Assembly (NCBI GenBank): GCA_021775655.1
Contig: JAJFHK010000338.1
Span: forward strand, 1 to 20,875
Length of the DNA: 20,875 nt
DNA from: Filomicrobium sp.
GTDB taxonomy: Bacteria > Pseudomonadota > Alphaproteobacteria > Rhizobiales > Hyphomicrobiaceae
Reading direction: 5' to 3'
Shown piece after piece: positions 1 to 7,877 of the stretch. Within the stretch, counting starts at the first letter, position 1, and each line of letters starts with the position of its first letter. The position numbers and the translations under genes were made by a program. Under the pieces are notes generated by a model that worked only from the letters and a program-made list of their open reading frames with translations, was not told where the DNA came from and searched no databases.

Positions 1-60
1 CGGCCTGACGATCTCGGTCGCCTGCGGTTCGTAAGCAAGAGTGAATGATAATCTAAACAC

Positions 61-88
61 CGCACCGGACTTGCCAAAGTCCGGTGCG
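61..88 (+). terminator. Hairpin, probable transcription terminator of an upstream gene
   Basis: Perfect 11-base arms (61-71 and 78-88) flank a 6-base loop. A short pyrimidine stretch (ttcttct) follows, so the U-tract is weak. Reading frames entering from the left edge stop at 33 (frame 2) and 48 (frame 1), which fits the end of a + strand gene just before the hairpin. Too little of that gene is visible to name it or to choose the frame. Confidence 0.55.
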
Positions 89-150
89 GAAGGTTCTTCT
101 AAAGGTTGTGCTTTGCACTCCAGAAACGCTAAGTCCGTGGGTATGTTAGT

Positions 151-179
151 TTGAGCATATTCAGACGGTAGGCGAGAAT
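151..179 (+). promoter_or_regulatory. Possible sigma70-type promoter of the exporter operon
   Basis: TTGAGC (151-156) and GAGAAT (174-179) are separated by 17 bases and each matches 4 of 6 consensus positions. The predicted start of transcription would lie about 15 bases before the permease ATG at 200, leaving just enough room for the GAGG ribosome binding site. It sits after the hairpin at 61-88, where an operon promoter is expected. Called by eye only. Confidence 0.3.
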
Positions 180-199
180 TACAAGACGAGGTAAATGAC

Positions 200-1393
200 A
201 TGGCTGGCAGTGCAGCGATTGAAGGTGGAGCAGGTGCCGCGGAAGGCCCCAGACGCCGGTTGCGAATGGCTCCAAAACTTGCTTACCGCAACCTGTTTCA
301 CGACAAGGTCAGCTTGTTTGTCACGCTGATCGGCATCGTCTTCTCAGTCGTACTTCTGTCGTTCCAGTCTGGAATTTACCTCGGCATCGAACGCACGATT
401 GCCGCCGTTCTCGATCAGACTAAGGGCGAGCTATGGGTGGTCCCCATCGGCACCAAAAGCGTCGATGATCCTTCCCTCCTCCCCGGACGCGAAAAGTACT
501 CCGTTTTATCCGTCCCCGGTGTTGAGAACGTCGAAACCCTCTCCATGGGATTTGCCCGCTGGCGCAAGCAGAATGGTGGCGCCACAACGGTTCTTGTCGT
601 TGGCTCCGATTGGAATTCGGGCGGCCTCAAACCCTGGAATATCATCGACGGCAGCGTCGCCCAACTCGCAGCTCCAAAGATGGTGGCGGTCGACCGCACA
701 TACTTCAGGGACCTCGACGTAAGCGCCATTGGTGACCCAGCCGAAATCAACGGCATGACCGTCCAAGTTGGAGCAATCACCAACAAGATCCGCTCATTTA
801 CGACGATGCCTTATATCTTCACGACACTCGGCCGCGCTCAGATCATGCTCGGTGCCGATCGTGAGCAGGGCTCGTACGCACTCGTTAGCGTCAAACCCGG
901 TGCCGACGTTGCAACCGTACAAGAAACCATCCAAGCCCGCGTGCCTGACGCCGAGGTTCTGACGCGGGAGACTTTCCGCAAACGCAGCATCAATTACTGG
1001 CTGTTCCATACAGCAGCAGGTTCAGGCCTGATCGCAGGAACAGCGCTCGCCATCATCGTCGGCATCGTCATCGTCGCCCAGACGCTTTACGCAAGCACCA
1101 AGGACCACCTCAACGAATTCGCGACCTTGCGTGCACTTGGCGCGTCGGCTGGATACATCATCCAGGTCATTCTACTACAGGCACTCTTCTCCGCCGTCGT
1201 CGGCTACGCACTTGGCATGGCTCTGACGCTGGGGATATTCAAACTTGCCGAGAACACGACGCTAAACGTTGTGATGACTCCGGGCCTTGCCGCCCTGTTG
1301 TTCGGCACCACCATCGCGATGTGTATGTTTGCTGCCATCTCGGCCATATTCAAAGTGATCCGCATCGATCCAGCAGGCGTGTTCAGCCGCTAA
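200..1393 (+). CDS. devC: ABC transporter permease, DevC/FtsX-like
   Basis: Inner-membrane permease subunit (397 aa) of a MacB/DevC-type exporter. One membrane segment lies near residues 35-58. It is followed by a large periplasmic domain of about 210 residues, then three C-terminal membrane segments near 275-300, 320-345 and 362-387, which is the FtsX-like layout. The length is close to the roughly 385 aa of cyanobacterial DevC proteins. A GAGG ribosome binding site precedes the ATG. The ATPase and HlyD-type adaptor genes follow on the same strand, which gives the complete inner-membrane part of a tripartite exporter. No TolC-like outer-membrane channel is encoded in the window. DevBCA of heterocyst-forming cyanobacteria exports glycolipids, but the substrate here cannot be read from sequence. 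Family assignment is firm; the symbol is by family resemblance. Confidence 0.85.
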   Translation: MAGSAAIEGGAGAAEGPRRRLRMAPKLAYRNLFHDKVSLFVTLIGIVFSVVLLSFQSGIYLGIERTIAAVLDQTKGELWVVPIGTKSVDDPSLLPGREKYSVLSVPGVENVETLSMGFARWRKQNGGATTVLVVGSDWNSGGLKPWNIIDGSVAQLAAPKMVAVDRTYFRDLDVSAIGDPAEINGMTVQVGAITNKIRSFTTMPYIFTTLGRAQIMLGADREQGSYALVSVKPGADVATVQETIQARVPDAEVLTRETFRKRSINYWLFHTAAGSGLIAGTALAIIVGIVIVAQTLYASTKDHLNEFATLRALGASAGYIIQVILLQALFSAVVGYALGMALTLGIFKLAENTTLNVVMTPGLAALLFGTTIAMCMFAAISAIFKVIRIDPAGVFSR

Positions 1394-1522
1394 GTTCAAA
1401 CCTCCAGGGAGGCGTTGGAAACACCGCCCCCTGTTCTCCCGGGAACTGGCAACAGATTGAGATTAAGGTAGGCTCTTCAGAATGTTACGGGGCCATTAAG
1501 AGACACTACGAGGAAGGACGAA

Positions 1523-2296
1523 ATGAGCAATTCGAATGGAGCCGGCGATAAACCTGCACCGCTGCTTGTGGCAAACAACATCGTAAAGGTGTTTGGCACG
1601 GGCGCTGGCGAAGTGCAGGTCCTCAAGGGCGTAAATCTCGATCTTCTCCCCGGTGAATTGACCCTTCTGATGGGGCCCTCCGGCAGCGGCAAGACCACGC
1701 TCTTGTCGATCCTTGGTTGTATTCTGCGCCAGACGCGCGGCGACCTCATGATCGCTGGCTCTAATACCCTCAATCTCAAAGCAGAAGCCATGGCTGATCT
1801 GCGGCGAAACCACGTCGGGTTCGTATTCCAGTCTTACAACCTGTTCCCGACGCTGACGGCAATGGAGAACGTCATGTTGGCGCTCGACGTGCGCGGACGC
1901 CTGCCTGCCGATGCACCGCAACGCACGAAAAACGCACTCGATGCCGTTGGCCTGTCGCATCGCATTAATACCTACCCGGCCAAGTTGTCTGGCGGTGAGA
2001 AGCAGCGGGTCGCCATCGCCCGCGCACTCGCCGGGTCGCCGTCGGTAATGTTGGCCGATGAACCGACCGCAGCTCTCGACTCCGAAAATGGCCAGTCGGT
2101 GATGCAGCTCATGTCGGATGTCTCAAAAGACGATAGCCGCGCGGTCCTATGCGTTACGCACGACCATCGCATTCTAAAGTACGCAGATCGCATTATTCGC
2201 ATCGAGGATGGCGTGATCTCAACCGACGAACGCCCAAAGGAAGAAGCCGCCGCAAAAGCAGCAGCTACAAGCCTTGCCACCCAGGGCGCCGAATAA
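1523..2296 (+). CDS. devA: ABC transporter ATP-binding protein, DevA/LolD/MacB type
   Basis: ATPase subunit (257 aa) that powers the permease encoded just upstream. All nucleotide-binding motifs are intact: Walker A GPSGSGKTT (51-59), Q-loop Gln103 in FQSYN, signature LSGGEKQR (155-162), Walker B VMLADEP (175-181), D-loop AALD and switch His203. A short Ala/Lys-rich tail (about 238-257) follows the domain. A GAAGGA ribosome binding site precedes the ATG. The 129-base gap from the permease holds no convincing terminator, so co-transcription is likely. The DevC-DevA-DevB grouping with the adaptor downstream separates it from LolCDE, which has no HlyD-like partner. Confidence 0.9.
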   Translation: MSNSNGAGDKPAPLLVANNIVKVFGTGAGEVQVLKGVNLDLLPGELTLLMGPSGSGKTTLLSILGCILRQTRGDLMIAGSNTLNLKAEAMADLRRNHVGFVFQSYNLFPTLTAMENVMLALDVRGRLPADAPQRTKNALDAVGLSHRINTYPAKLSGGEKQRVAIARALAGSPSVMLADEPTAALDSENGQSVMQLMSDVSKDDSRAVLCVTHDHRILKYADRIIRIEDGVISTDERPKEEAAAKAAATSLATQGAE

Positions 2297-2374
2297 TTGG
2301 AAACCATGGAGCAGCCGGTCCGCTACAATCGACCGGGTGTGGGATTATTGCTTGAGAGATCGGGAGCAAAGACG

Positions 2375-3388
2375 ATGAAACGAATTCGTAGTGCAGTTGC
2401 AGTCCTAAGCCTTGTCGGCGCCGGTCTTCTTCTACCAAGCTGGACCGGTACGGACTCTGTCCGCGCTGAAGAATCAGAGACGCCGTGGGCGGTTGCTGCT
2501 CCGGGACGACTTGAACCGAAAGGCGGCATGATCAACATCGGCACTGCCATCATCGGCCGCGTCGCCGAAGTTTACGTCGCTCTCAACGACGAAGTTGAAG
2601 AAAACGAACTTCTCCTAAAGCTCGACGATGCTGAGGCCCGCGCCCGGCTCGCTGCTGCGGAAACCCAGGCCGATGTTCGCGAGAAGGCTCGTGACGACGG
2701 CAACCTCAGCAACGACCGTAAGGATGTCCGTAATGCCGAGGATGAAGTATACCGCGCCGAACGTGCTGCCACCGGCGCCCGCATTGAACTGGACTACGCC
2801 CTTTCCGGCCGTCGCAATGGAACCGTCACGGAACGTACGCTGCGCGATGCCCGCCGCCGGCTTGATCAGGCTGACGATCGCGTTCAGAAAGCGCGCGTAA
2901 AGGTTGCTCGAGCTCAAGCCGACCCCAACCTGCCAGCCCCGACACCCGCGGAAGCAGCCGTCAGTGAGGCCCGTGCCCAGGTTGCTATCGCCGAAGCCCT
3001 ACTTGATAAGACGCGAGTCCGCTCCCCCCGGACCGGCCGCGTCCTGATCCTTCGTGCAAAATCCGGTGAAATGGTCGCGCCAAATCCACTGCAGCCACTC
3101 ATCGTCATCGGCGATATGAGCGGCATGCAGGTTACTGCTGAGGTCGACGAAGTTGATGTCGCCAAGGTCGAAGTCGGCCAGAAGGCCTACGTCACCTCGA
3201 TCAGCTACCCGGATAAAGAATACGAAGGCAAGGTCTCGAAGGTAGCCCCTGCTCTGGCCCGCCCCGAGATCATGCAGCGCGGCGCCCGTCGCCCAACGGA
3301 TGTTGAAATCCTCGAAGTGACCATCGAGCTTGAAGGGGACGTGCCGCTGCTGCCGGGCATGCGGGTAGACGCCTTTTTTCGTAAATAA
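2375..3388 (+). CDS. devB: HlyD-family periplasmic adaptor, DevB-like
   Basis: Membrane fusion protein (337 aa) linking the inner-membrane ABC exporter to an outer-membrane channel. A hydrophobic N-terminus (about residues 7-24) with an AEES junction looks like a signal sequence or anchor. A first half-lipoyl/barrel segment follows (about 40-82), then a long charged alpha-helical hairpin (about 85-205) rich in Ala, Arg and Glu. The second lipoyl half is marked by DKTRVRSPRTGRV, and the C-terminal beta-barrel ends in LLPGMRVDAFF. The ATG at 2375 is preferred because GGGAG lies just upstream and a signal-like sequence follows. An in-frame start at 2297 would add 26 residues that do not look like family sequence. 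Last gene of the exporter operon; a hairpin lies about 95 bases beyond its stop. Confidence 0.85.
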   Translation: MKRIRSAVAVLSLVGAGLLLPSWTGTDSVRAEESETPWAVAAPGRLEPKGGMINIGTAIIGRVAEVYVALNDEVEENELLLKLDDAEARARLAAAETQADVREKARDDGNLSNDRKDVRNAEDEVYRAERAATGARIELDYALSGRRNGTVTERTLRDARRRLDQADDRVQKARVKVARAQADPNLPAPTPAEAAVSEARAQVAIAEALLDKTRVRSPRTGRVLILRAKSGEMVAPNPLQPLIVIGDMSGMQVTAEVDEVDVAKVEVGQKAYVTSISYPDKEYEGKVSKVAPALARPEIMQRGARRPTDVEILEVTIELEGDVPLLPGMRVDAFFRK

Positions 3389-3480
3389 CTTGACGCCCGC
3401 TTCGGCACCGGATCGGCCAACCAAGCCCTATCGTACGATGATTGCCAGTGCCGACTAGGTTATCAGACGATCAAATACCT

Positions 3481-3512
3481 AAAGCCCGTCGTGGAATATC
3501 ACGGCGGGCTTT
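3481..3512 (+). terminator. Terminator hairpin after the exporter operon
   Basis: Arms of 13 bases (3481-3493 and 3500-3512) pair with a single mismatch around the 6-base loop gaatat. The right arm ends in TTT and is followed by a broken T-rich run (atcgtttc). It is the only strong hairpin between the adaptor gene and the next gene, so it probably ends the exporter transcript. Confidence 0.75.
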
Positions 3513-3788
3513 ATCGTTTCGACCATTGGATGGTTCCCCCGGCCCGTCCCACAGGTGGAGAGCCAAACAAAAAAGCGCACAATTCCGCTCCCAAGCCACA
3601 ACATTCAAACCGCCCCACACAAAAACATCAGCAAATTCAATTCACTGGGCAGAGAAAATTAACTCTGATCCTGTTGCCCGCGTAACAGCGCGTGCCGTCC
3701 AAAGCAGCCAAACTCCTCACAGCTGAAACACCCGCGCCGTCCCCCAAAAGTGAAGGACCTCGGCGCAATTCGCCACCAGGAGCGCGTT
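3513..3788 (+). other. Long leader/intergenic region before the cold-shock-like gene
   Basis: These 276 bases hold no supported gene. Much of the stretch from about 3555 to 3740 is rich in C and A and poor in G on the + strand, with several A-runs, unlike the coding sequence around it. I see no convincing -35/-10 pair. If transcription starts early in this stretch, the next gene would have an unusually long 5' untranslated leader, which is known for cspA-type cold-shock mRNAs. That link is inference. Confidence 0.4.
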
Positions 3789-4046
3789 ATGCAAGGCAAG
3801 ATCGTCAAGTTCCACCAAGACCTCAACGTCGGTGTCATTAAGACAGATGACGGCCGTAAGATTCGTTTCCAACCTGAAGAAATTCGCAATCCGAACGGCC
3901 GCTATGTCGGCTACGACGTCGACTTCGTACAACCGGGCCCCGGCCGCAAGGCCAAGGACATCATTCTCTTGACTGGCTCCCCGTGGGAGGTCTTCGCTGA
4001 TCCCCGTAAAGGCGGCAGCCGCATCGAAGTTCGGAGGTCTTGGTAA
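3789..4046 (+). CDS. Small divergent cold-shock-domain-like (OB-fold) protein
   Basis: 85 aa. The N-terminal 60 residues follow the pattern of a cold shock domain: GKIVKF where CspA has GxVKWF, NVGVIKTDDGRKIRF in place of GFGFI...D.FVH, then a glycine before VDFVQPGPGRKAKDI, which resembles the last strands and the KGxxAxxI ending. The aromatic RNP1/RNP2 residues are mostly replaced (GVI for GFI), so nucleic-acid binding is uncertain. A 20-residue basic tail follows. The start at 3789 is chosen because AGGAG (3778-3782) sits 6 bases upstream; an in-frame start at 3750 has no such site. The stop overlaps the next start (TAATG), implying translational coupling. The fold assignment is my reading of the pattern and needs a profile search. 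Confidence 0.65.
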   Translation: MQGKIVKFHQDLNVGVIKTDDGRKIRFQPEEIRNPNGRYVGYDVDFVQPGPGRKAKDIILLTGSPWEVFADPRKGGSRIEVRRSW

Positions 4047-4492
4047 TGACAATTCTTCTCGAACGCACAGACGTCGCCCCGGTTGATGCCTCAGTCATGC
4101 TCACCGCACTTGCAGCCGTCGTTCAATCAGGCCGTGCAAGGGTCTTCTTTGAAGACGCGGAAGTAGCGGATCGCAAGGCCATCGAAGAGCAATTCTGGAA
4201 CACCTATGATGGCAATACGACGCTCGGGGGGATCGCACTCATCCGGTTATGGGGTCTTGTCGATGTCCTGCAGGCTCGCAGACTACAGAACCTAGTGATG
4301 CAGCGCGGATTTCGGTTCATCGAATCAGCTGCCATGGCCGCAAGCGATATTAGGCTCAATCTTGACTGGGGTTTCATGCCACAGCGCCTCTATTGGGCAA
4401 TCGATGCCATCGACGCCAAGCGTGTAGCTCAAACACCGGCACCGGTCCGCATCAAGCCGCTGGAACTTTCCGTGATGCCGCTCGCAGCGTGA
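4046..4492 (+). CDS. Protein of unknown function, coupled to the cold-shock-like gene
   Basis: 148 aa, not recognised. It is soluble-looking and mixed alpha/beta, with no signal peptide, no membrane segment and no cysteine. The middle (about 55-105) has an alternating hydrophobic/charged helical character with WGLVDVLQARRLQNLV, and DWGFMPQRLYWAIDAID follows near 107-123. The ATG at 4046 shares its A with the stop of the previous gene, and GGAGG (4033-4037) lies 8 bases before it inside that gene. A TTG at 4040 is possible but less likely. The one-base overlap suggests the two proteins are made in a fixed ratio and may act together. Confidence 0.7.
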   Translation: MTILLERTDVAPVDASVMLTALAAVVQSGRARVFFEDAEVADRKAIEEQFWNTYDGNTTLGGIALIRLWGLVDVLQARRLQNLVMQRGFRFIESAAMAASDIRLNLDWGFMPQRLYWAIDAIDAKRVAQTPAPVRIKPLELSVMPLAA

Positions 4493-4625
4493 AACGGATT
4501 GCCCGGCACCCCATCGCACGATCGTCCGTGAACGAACTCCCTGTTCGCCCACAGAAAAAATGTGGCCGATTAGCCCATCGCATGGCAAAGATCAGGAGTT
4601 CACCCTTGACAGGAGGCCGACCGGC

Positions 4626-4641
4626 CATGGCAAAAGCCATG
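4626..4641. repeat. Short inverted repeat upstream of the oxygenase gene
   Basis: Perfect 6-base arms (catggc / gccatg) flank aaaa. A second, 5-base inverted repeat (ccggt / accgg with spacer caaat) lies at 4688-4702, closer to the oxygenase ATG at 4728. Both lie in the 235-base gap after the unknown gene. They could be operators or leader hairpins. Neither is followed by a T-run, so they are poor terminators. Confidence 0.3.
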
Positions 4642-4727
4642 ACTTGCCGTCCTACAAACGGCTAGCCGAACTGGCTCACCGAAACGTCCGGTCAAATACC
4701 GGCTCTGTCAAACGGGAACGATCAACG

Positions 4728-5390
4728 ATGGCCATCACCGCCGAGGCGATCACCGAAAGCATGCTCGCCAGCATGGAGTCTGCACATTCAAGCGACCAGC
4801 CCTACCGGCACTGGTTCCTGACATCGTGCCTCACCGACGACGCCATCGCCGCTGCCAACGAACTTCCCTTTGCAGCGCCCGAACTTGACGGCGTCTCCGG
4901 AAAACGCGAATTGCACAACAAGACGCGGACCTATTTCGACGCCGACAACATGGCTCGCTTCCCGGTCTGCAAAGCCGTCAACGATGCATTCCAGTCCGAA
5001 CGCCTGACGCGGGCGATTGCCAAAAACTACAACACTGATCTCAACGGCAGCTTCCTGCGCGTTGAGTACGCCCAGGACATCGACGGTTTCTGGCTAGAAC
5101 CCCACACAGACCTCGGCGTCAAAATGTTCACGATGTTGCTTTACGTTTCGGACAATCCTAGCCACTCCGATCTCGGCACCGACATCTACTCCGCCGACAA
5201 ATCCCATTTTGGCCGCTCGCCGTTCCAGGCGAATGGCGCGATGGTGTTCGTCCCATCCGATGTCACCTACCACGGCTTCGAAACGCGCAAGATCGAAGGC
5301 ATCCGCAAGTCGATCATCATAAATTACGTAACGAACGAATGGCGCGCCCGCGAACAGCTGCCTTTCGCAGACAAGCCGATCAGCCACTGA
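4728..5390 (+). CDS. 2-oxoglutarate/Fe(II)-dependent oxygenase family protein
   Basis: 220 aa. The double-stranded beta-helix signature of Fe(II)/2OG oxygenases is visible: the iron-binding HTD (His126, Asp128), distal His182 in TYHGFE, and Arg193 in GIRKS, placed to bind the 2-oxoglutarate carboxylate. LLYVSDNP after the first motif and GAMVFVP before the distal His are also typical. Related proteins hydroxylate amino-acid side chains or small molecules; the substrate here is unknown. The ATG at 4728 follows GGGAACGA. A longer in-frame reading from 4560 has no family resemblance in its first 56 residues and overlaps the upstream hairpins. It converges with threonine ammonia-lyase, 63 bases apart. 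Confidence 0.8.
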   Translation: MAITAEAITESMLASMESAHSSDQPYRHWFLTSCLTDDAIAAANELPFAAPELDGVSGKRELHNKTRTYFDADNMARFPVCKAVNDAFQSERLTRAIAKNYNTDLNGSFLRVEYAQDIDGFWLEPHTDLGVKMFTMLLYVSDNPSHSDLGTDIYSADKSHFGRSPFQANGAMVFVPSDVTYHGFETRKIEGIRKSIIINYVTNEWRAREQLPFADKPISH

Positions 5391-5453
5391 GGCGACGCGC
5401 GCGACTGTTCTGCCTTGCTGCATTGGCCGCACCAACGTGAGGGCGCACAACCC

Positions 5454-6716
5454 TTACTCTGGGCTGCCCTTTGCGGTGACGATATAACCGCACGACTCCA
5501 AGCCGGCGATAACCCGCTGCAAGTGCGCCCTGTCGCGAGTCTCGATCACGACATGCAGCTCCGCGCCCTTGGCCGGCAGATCCGTGAACACGCGCTGGTG
5601 GTACACCTCAACGACGTTTGCTTCTTCTCGTGCAATTGCAGCCGAAACAGACGCCAGTTGCCCGGGCCTGTCAGGGATGTCGATGGTCAGCTGTGTCAGA
5701 CAACCTTGTCTGGCGAGTTCTCGTGTCAGAACGCTCGCCAATAGCCGTGTGTCGATATTTCCGCCACAAAGCACAAGCCCGACTTTGCGTCCCTTGAAGC
5801 GCTCCGGCTGCGCAATCATCGCGGCCAACCCTGCCGCCCCAGCACCCTCAACCACCGTTTTCTCAATCCCGATCAGCAGGCTCACCGCCCGCTCCAACTG
5901 CACTTCGCTCACGAGCAAAATGTCATCTACGAACTGTTTCACCAGCGGCGTCGTGATCTTTCCCGGAGACTTGACCGCGATGCCCTCGGCGAGCGTATCG
6001 CCGCGCATGCGCTGTTCTTCACCTCGGATTGCGTTGTACATCGATGGATAAAGCTGCGCCTGTACGCCAATTATTTCGATATCTGGCTTAAGCGCTTTGG
6101 CGGCGATCGAAATTCCTGAAATCAGTCCACCACCGCCGATCGGCACGACAATCACATCGAGATCGGGCACCTCGCGAAGCATTTCCAGCCCCGTCGTGCC
6201 CTGTCCGGCAATCACCAGCGGATCGTCGTAAGGATGCACAAACGTCAGCCCATGTTCGCGACCATAAGCGTGCGCGAATTCGGCCGCTTCCTCAAGCTGC
6301 GTGCCCTTCAACAAAACGGTAGCACCGTGGCCGCGGGTGTTCTCCACTTTCACCGTTGGTGTTGGCTCAGGCATAACTATGAACGTAGGAATTTCCAAAC
6401 GGTTCGCATGATAGGCAACGCCTTGCGCGTGATTTCCAGCCGACATCGCAATAACGCCGTTTTCCCGCTCTTTTTTACTGAGGTTCAACAATCGATTGAG
6501 CGCTCCGCGCTCCTTGAACGAACCGGTGAACTGCAGGTTTTCGCGCTTCAGCCAGACCTCGGCGCCAATCATTTCAGATAACGTCCTGCTGCGGTCGAAT
6601 TCGGTCACCTCGACTGCACCGGCGATGCGCTTGGCGGCCGCCTCGACGTCTTCAAATGAGACTTGCGGCCCAACATTCGGCTTTGCAGCCGCACCGGCAT
6701 TGCGTTTTGAACCCAC
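5454..6716 (-). CDS. ilvA: Threonine ammonia-lyase (threonine dehydratase) with C-terminal ACT domain
   Basis: PLP enzyme converting threonine to 2-oxobutanoate and ammonia, the first step from threonine toward isoleucine. It has 420 aa. The PLP lysine is Lys68 in FTGSFKERG, SAGNHAQG lies at 92-99, and the phosphate-binding glycine loop PIGGGGL at about 192-198. LCGGN at 316-320 is typical of the family. A single ACT domain (about 341-415) follows. This matches the roughly 400-aa form with one ACT domain (TIGR01127 type) rather than the roughly 510-aa E. coli IlvA. It starts at a GTG, supported by AAGGGTGAG about 5 bases upstream; no in-frame ATG lies near. The ACT domain suggests allosteric control by an amino acid. 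Whether it serves biosynthesis or threonine breakdown cannot be settled from sequence. Confidence 0.9.
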   Translation of the reverse strand: MGSKRNAGAAAKPNVGPQVSFEDVEAAAKRIAGAVEVTEFDRSRTLSEMIGAEVWLKRENLQFTGSFKERGALNRLLNLSKKERENGVIAMSAGNHAQGVAYHANRLEIPTFIVMPEPTPTVKVENTRGHGATVLLKGTQLEEAAEFAHAYGREHGLTFVHPYDDPLVIAGQGTTGLEMLREVPDLDVIVVPIGGGGLISGISIAAKALKPDIEIIGVQAQLYPSMYNAIRGEEQRMRGDTLAEGIAVKSPGKITTPLVKQFVDDILLVSEVQLERAVSLLIGIEKTVVEGAGAAGLAAMIAQPERFKGRKVGLVLCGGNIDTRLLASVLTRELARQGCLTQLTIDIPDRPGQLASVSAAIAREEANVVEVYHQRVFTDLPAKGAELHVVIETRDRAHLQRVIAGLESCGYIVTAKGSPE

Positions 6717-6970
6717 TATCTCACCCTTATTTGACTGGGTCGGGCGCTGCCGCCATTCACTGGCCGCCCAATTTCCATTTTTTCCTTTGCCCGCACCTGC
6801 CCACAGTGGCTACAAAGCCTGGAAACCACAACCCAACACGACTCGAGGGAGTGTAGGTTCAAAGAAAGTCCAACATGACTTTTGCCCGTCAACACAAGCT
6901 TGCGCAGTGTTGAGCAAAGGAAATGTTGGCACAAAGAACGCCGAACACACCGGGATGAGGAGCAAAGAAG

Positions 6971-7861
6971 ATGGCAAAGGTTGCATTCATTGGACTGGGC
7001 GTCATGGGTTACCCAATGGCAGGCCATCTGTTGAAGAAGGGCGGTCACGAACTCACAGTCTATAACCGGACCTTCGCCAAGGCTGAAAAATGGGTCGCCG
7101 AATACGGCGCGGGCCGTGCCGCACCAACTCCGGCCGATGCCGCAAATGGTGCAGATTTCGTATTCTGTTGCGTCGGCAATGACGACGACTTGCGAGCTGT
7201 AACGCTGGGCGAAAATGGCGCCTTCTCCGCCACGAAGTCCGGTGCAGTCTTTATCGACAACACAACTGCCTCAGCCGACGTAGCCCGCGAACTCTACGCC
7301 GTCGCCAAGGAAAAAGGTTTCGGCTTCATCGACGCGCCGGTTTCCGGTGGCCAGGCCGGCGCCGAGAATGGTGCCCTGACCGTCATGTGCGGTGGAGAAG
7401 AAGCCGTCTTCCAGCGTGCCGAACCGGTCATTTCCGCCTATGCCCGCATGGTCAATCTGATTGGTGGGCCCGGCGCCGGCCAGCTTACAAAGATGGTCAA
7501 CCAGATCGCCATCGCCGGCCTCGTCCAGGGGCTCTCGGAGGCCATCCACTTCGCCCAGAAAGCCGATCTCGACGTCACCAAGGTCATCGACACAATTTCC
7601 AAAGGTGCAGCTCAGTCCTGGCAAATGGAAAATCGCTGGGAAACCATGACGGCTGGAAAGTTCGACTATGGCTTCGCGGTCGACTGGATGCGCAAGGATC
7701 TCTCGATCTGCCTGGGAGAAGCTCGCCGCAACGGCGCCAGCCTTCCGGTGACTGCCGTCGTCGATCAGTTCTATTCCGAGGTGCAAAAGTTGGGTGGCGG
7801 CCGCTGGGATTCTTCAAGTCTCATTGCCCGCCTGAATGCCGCCGACCGCAAATTAGGCTGA
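6971..7861 (+). CDS. NAD(P)-dependent beta-hydroxyacid dehydrogenase (3-hydroxyisobutyrate dehydrogenase family)
   Basis: 296 aa, the usual length for this family, which oxidises or reduces beta-hydroxyacids such as 3-hydroxyisobutyrate, tartronate semialdehyde or gamma-hydroxybutyrate. The Rossmann motif GLGVMG is at 8-13. The substrate-binding signature DAPVSGG is at 121-127, the catalytic Lys174 in GQLTKMVNQ, and RKDL at 241-244. Arg33 in YNRT just after the second strand favours NADP(H), an inference from family patterns. AGGAG (6958-6962) lies 8 bases before the ATG. The thioesterase gene starts 16 bases after its stop. The exact substrate is not decidable, so no symbol is given. Confidence 0.85.
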   Translation: MAKVAFIGLGVMGYPMAGHLLKKGGHELTVYNRTFAKAEKWVAEYGAGRAAPTPADAANGADFVFCCVGNDDDLRAVTLGENGAFSATKSGAVFIDNTTASADVARELYAVAKEKGFGFIDAPVSGGQAGAENGALTVMCGGEEAVFQRAEPVISAYARMVNLIGGPGAGQLTKMVNQIAIAGLVQGLSEAIHFAQKADLDVTKVIDTISKGAAQSWQMENRWETMTAGKFDYGFAVDWMRKDLSICLGEARRNGASLPVTAVVDQFYSEVQKLGGGRWDSSSLIARLNAADRKLG

Positions 7862-7877
7862 ACGTTAGGCTGCGTCC

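Noticed and set aside
1..48. Possible C-terminal end of an upstream + strand gene
   Set aside because: Two frames are open from the left edge (stops at 33 and 48). Ten to fifteen codons are too few to decide the frame or name a product.
4606..4634. TTGACA at 4606-4611 as a -35 box for the oxygenase gene
   Set aside because: The bases at the correct spacing (ggcaaa) do not resemble a -10 box, so only the hairpins are reported.
6890..6912. Inverted repeat caacac / gtgttg between ilvA and the dehydrogenase gene
   Set aside because: Arms of 6 bases with an 11-base spacer are expected by chance in a window of this size; no T-run or paired site supports it.
6874..6912. Twelve-codon open frame as a leader peptide before the dehydrogenase gene
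   Set aside because: No ribosome binding site, no run of regulatory codons and no attenuator hairpins were seen.
6496..7065. Open frame of 189 codons on the + strand spanning the ilvA start and the next gene
   Set aside because: It runs through the antisense of ilvA, the intergenic gap and an alternate frame of the dehydrogenase gene, and the product is not protein-like.
7271..7786. Open frame of 171 codons on the - strand
   Set aside because: It is a shadow of the 3-hydroxyisobutyrate dehydrogenase-family gene, with no ribosome binding site and no family pattern.
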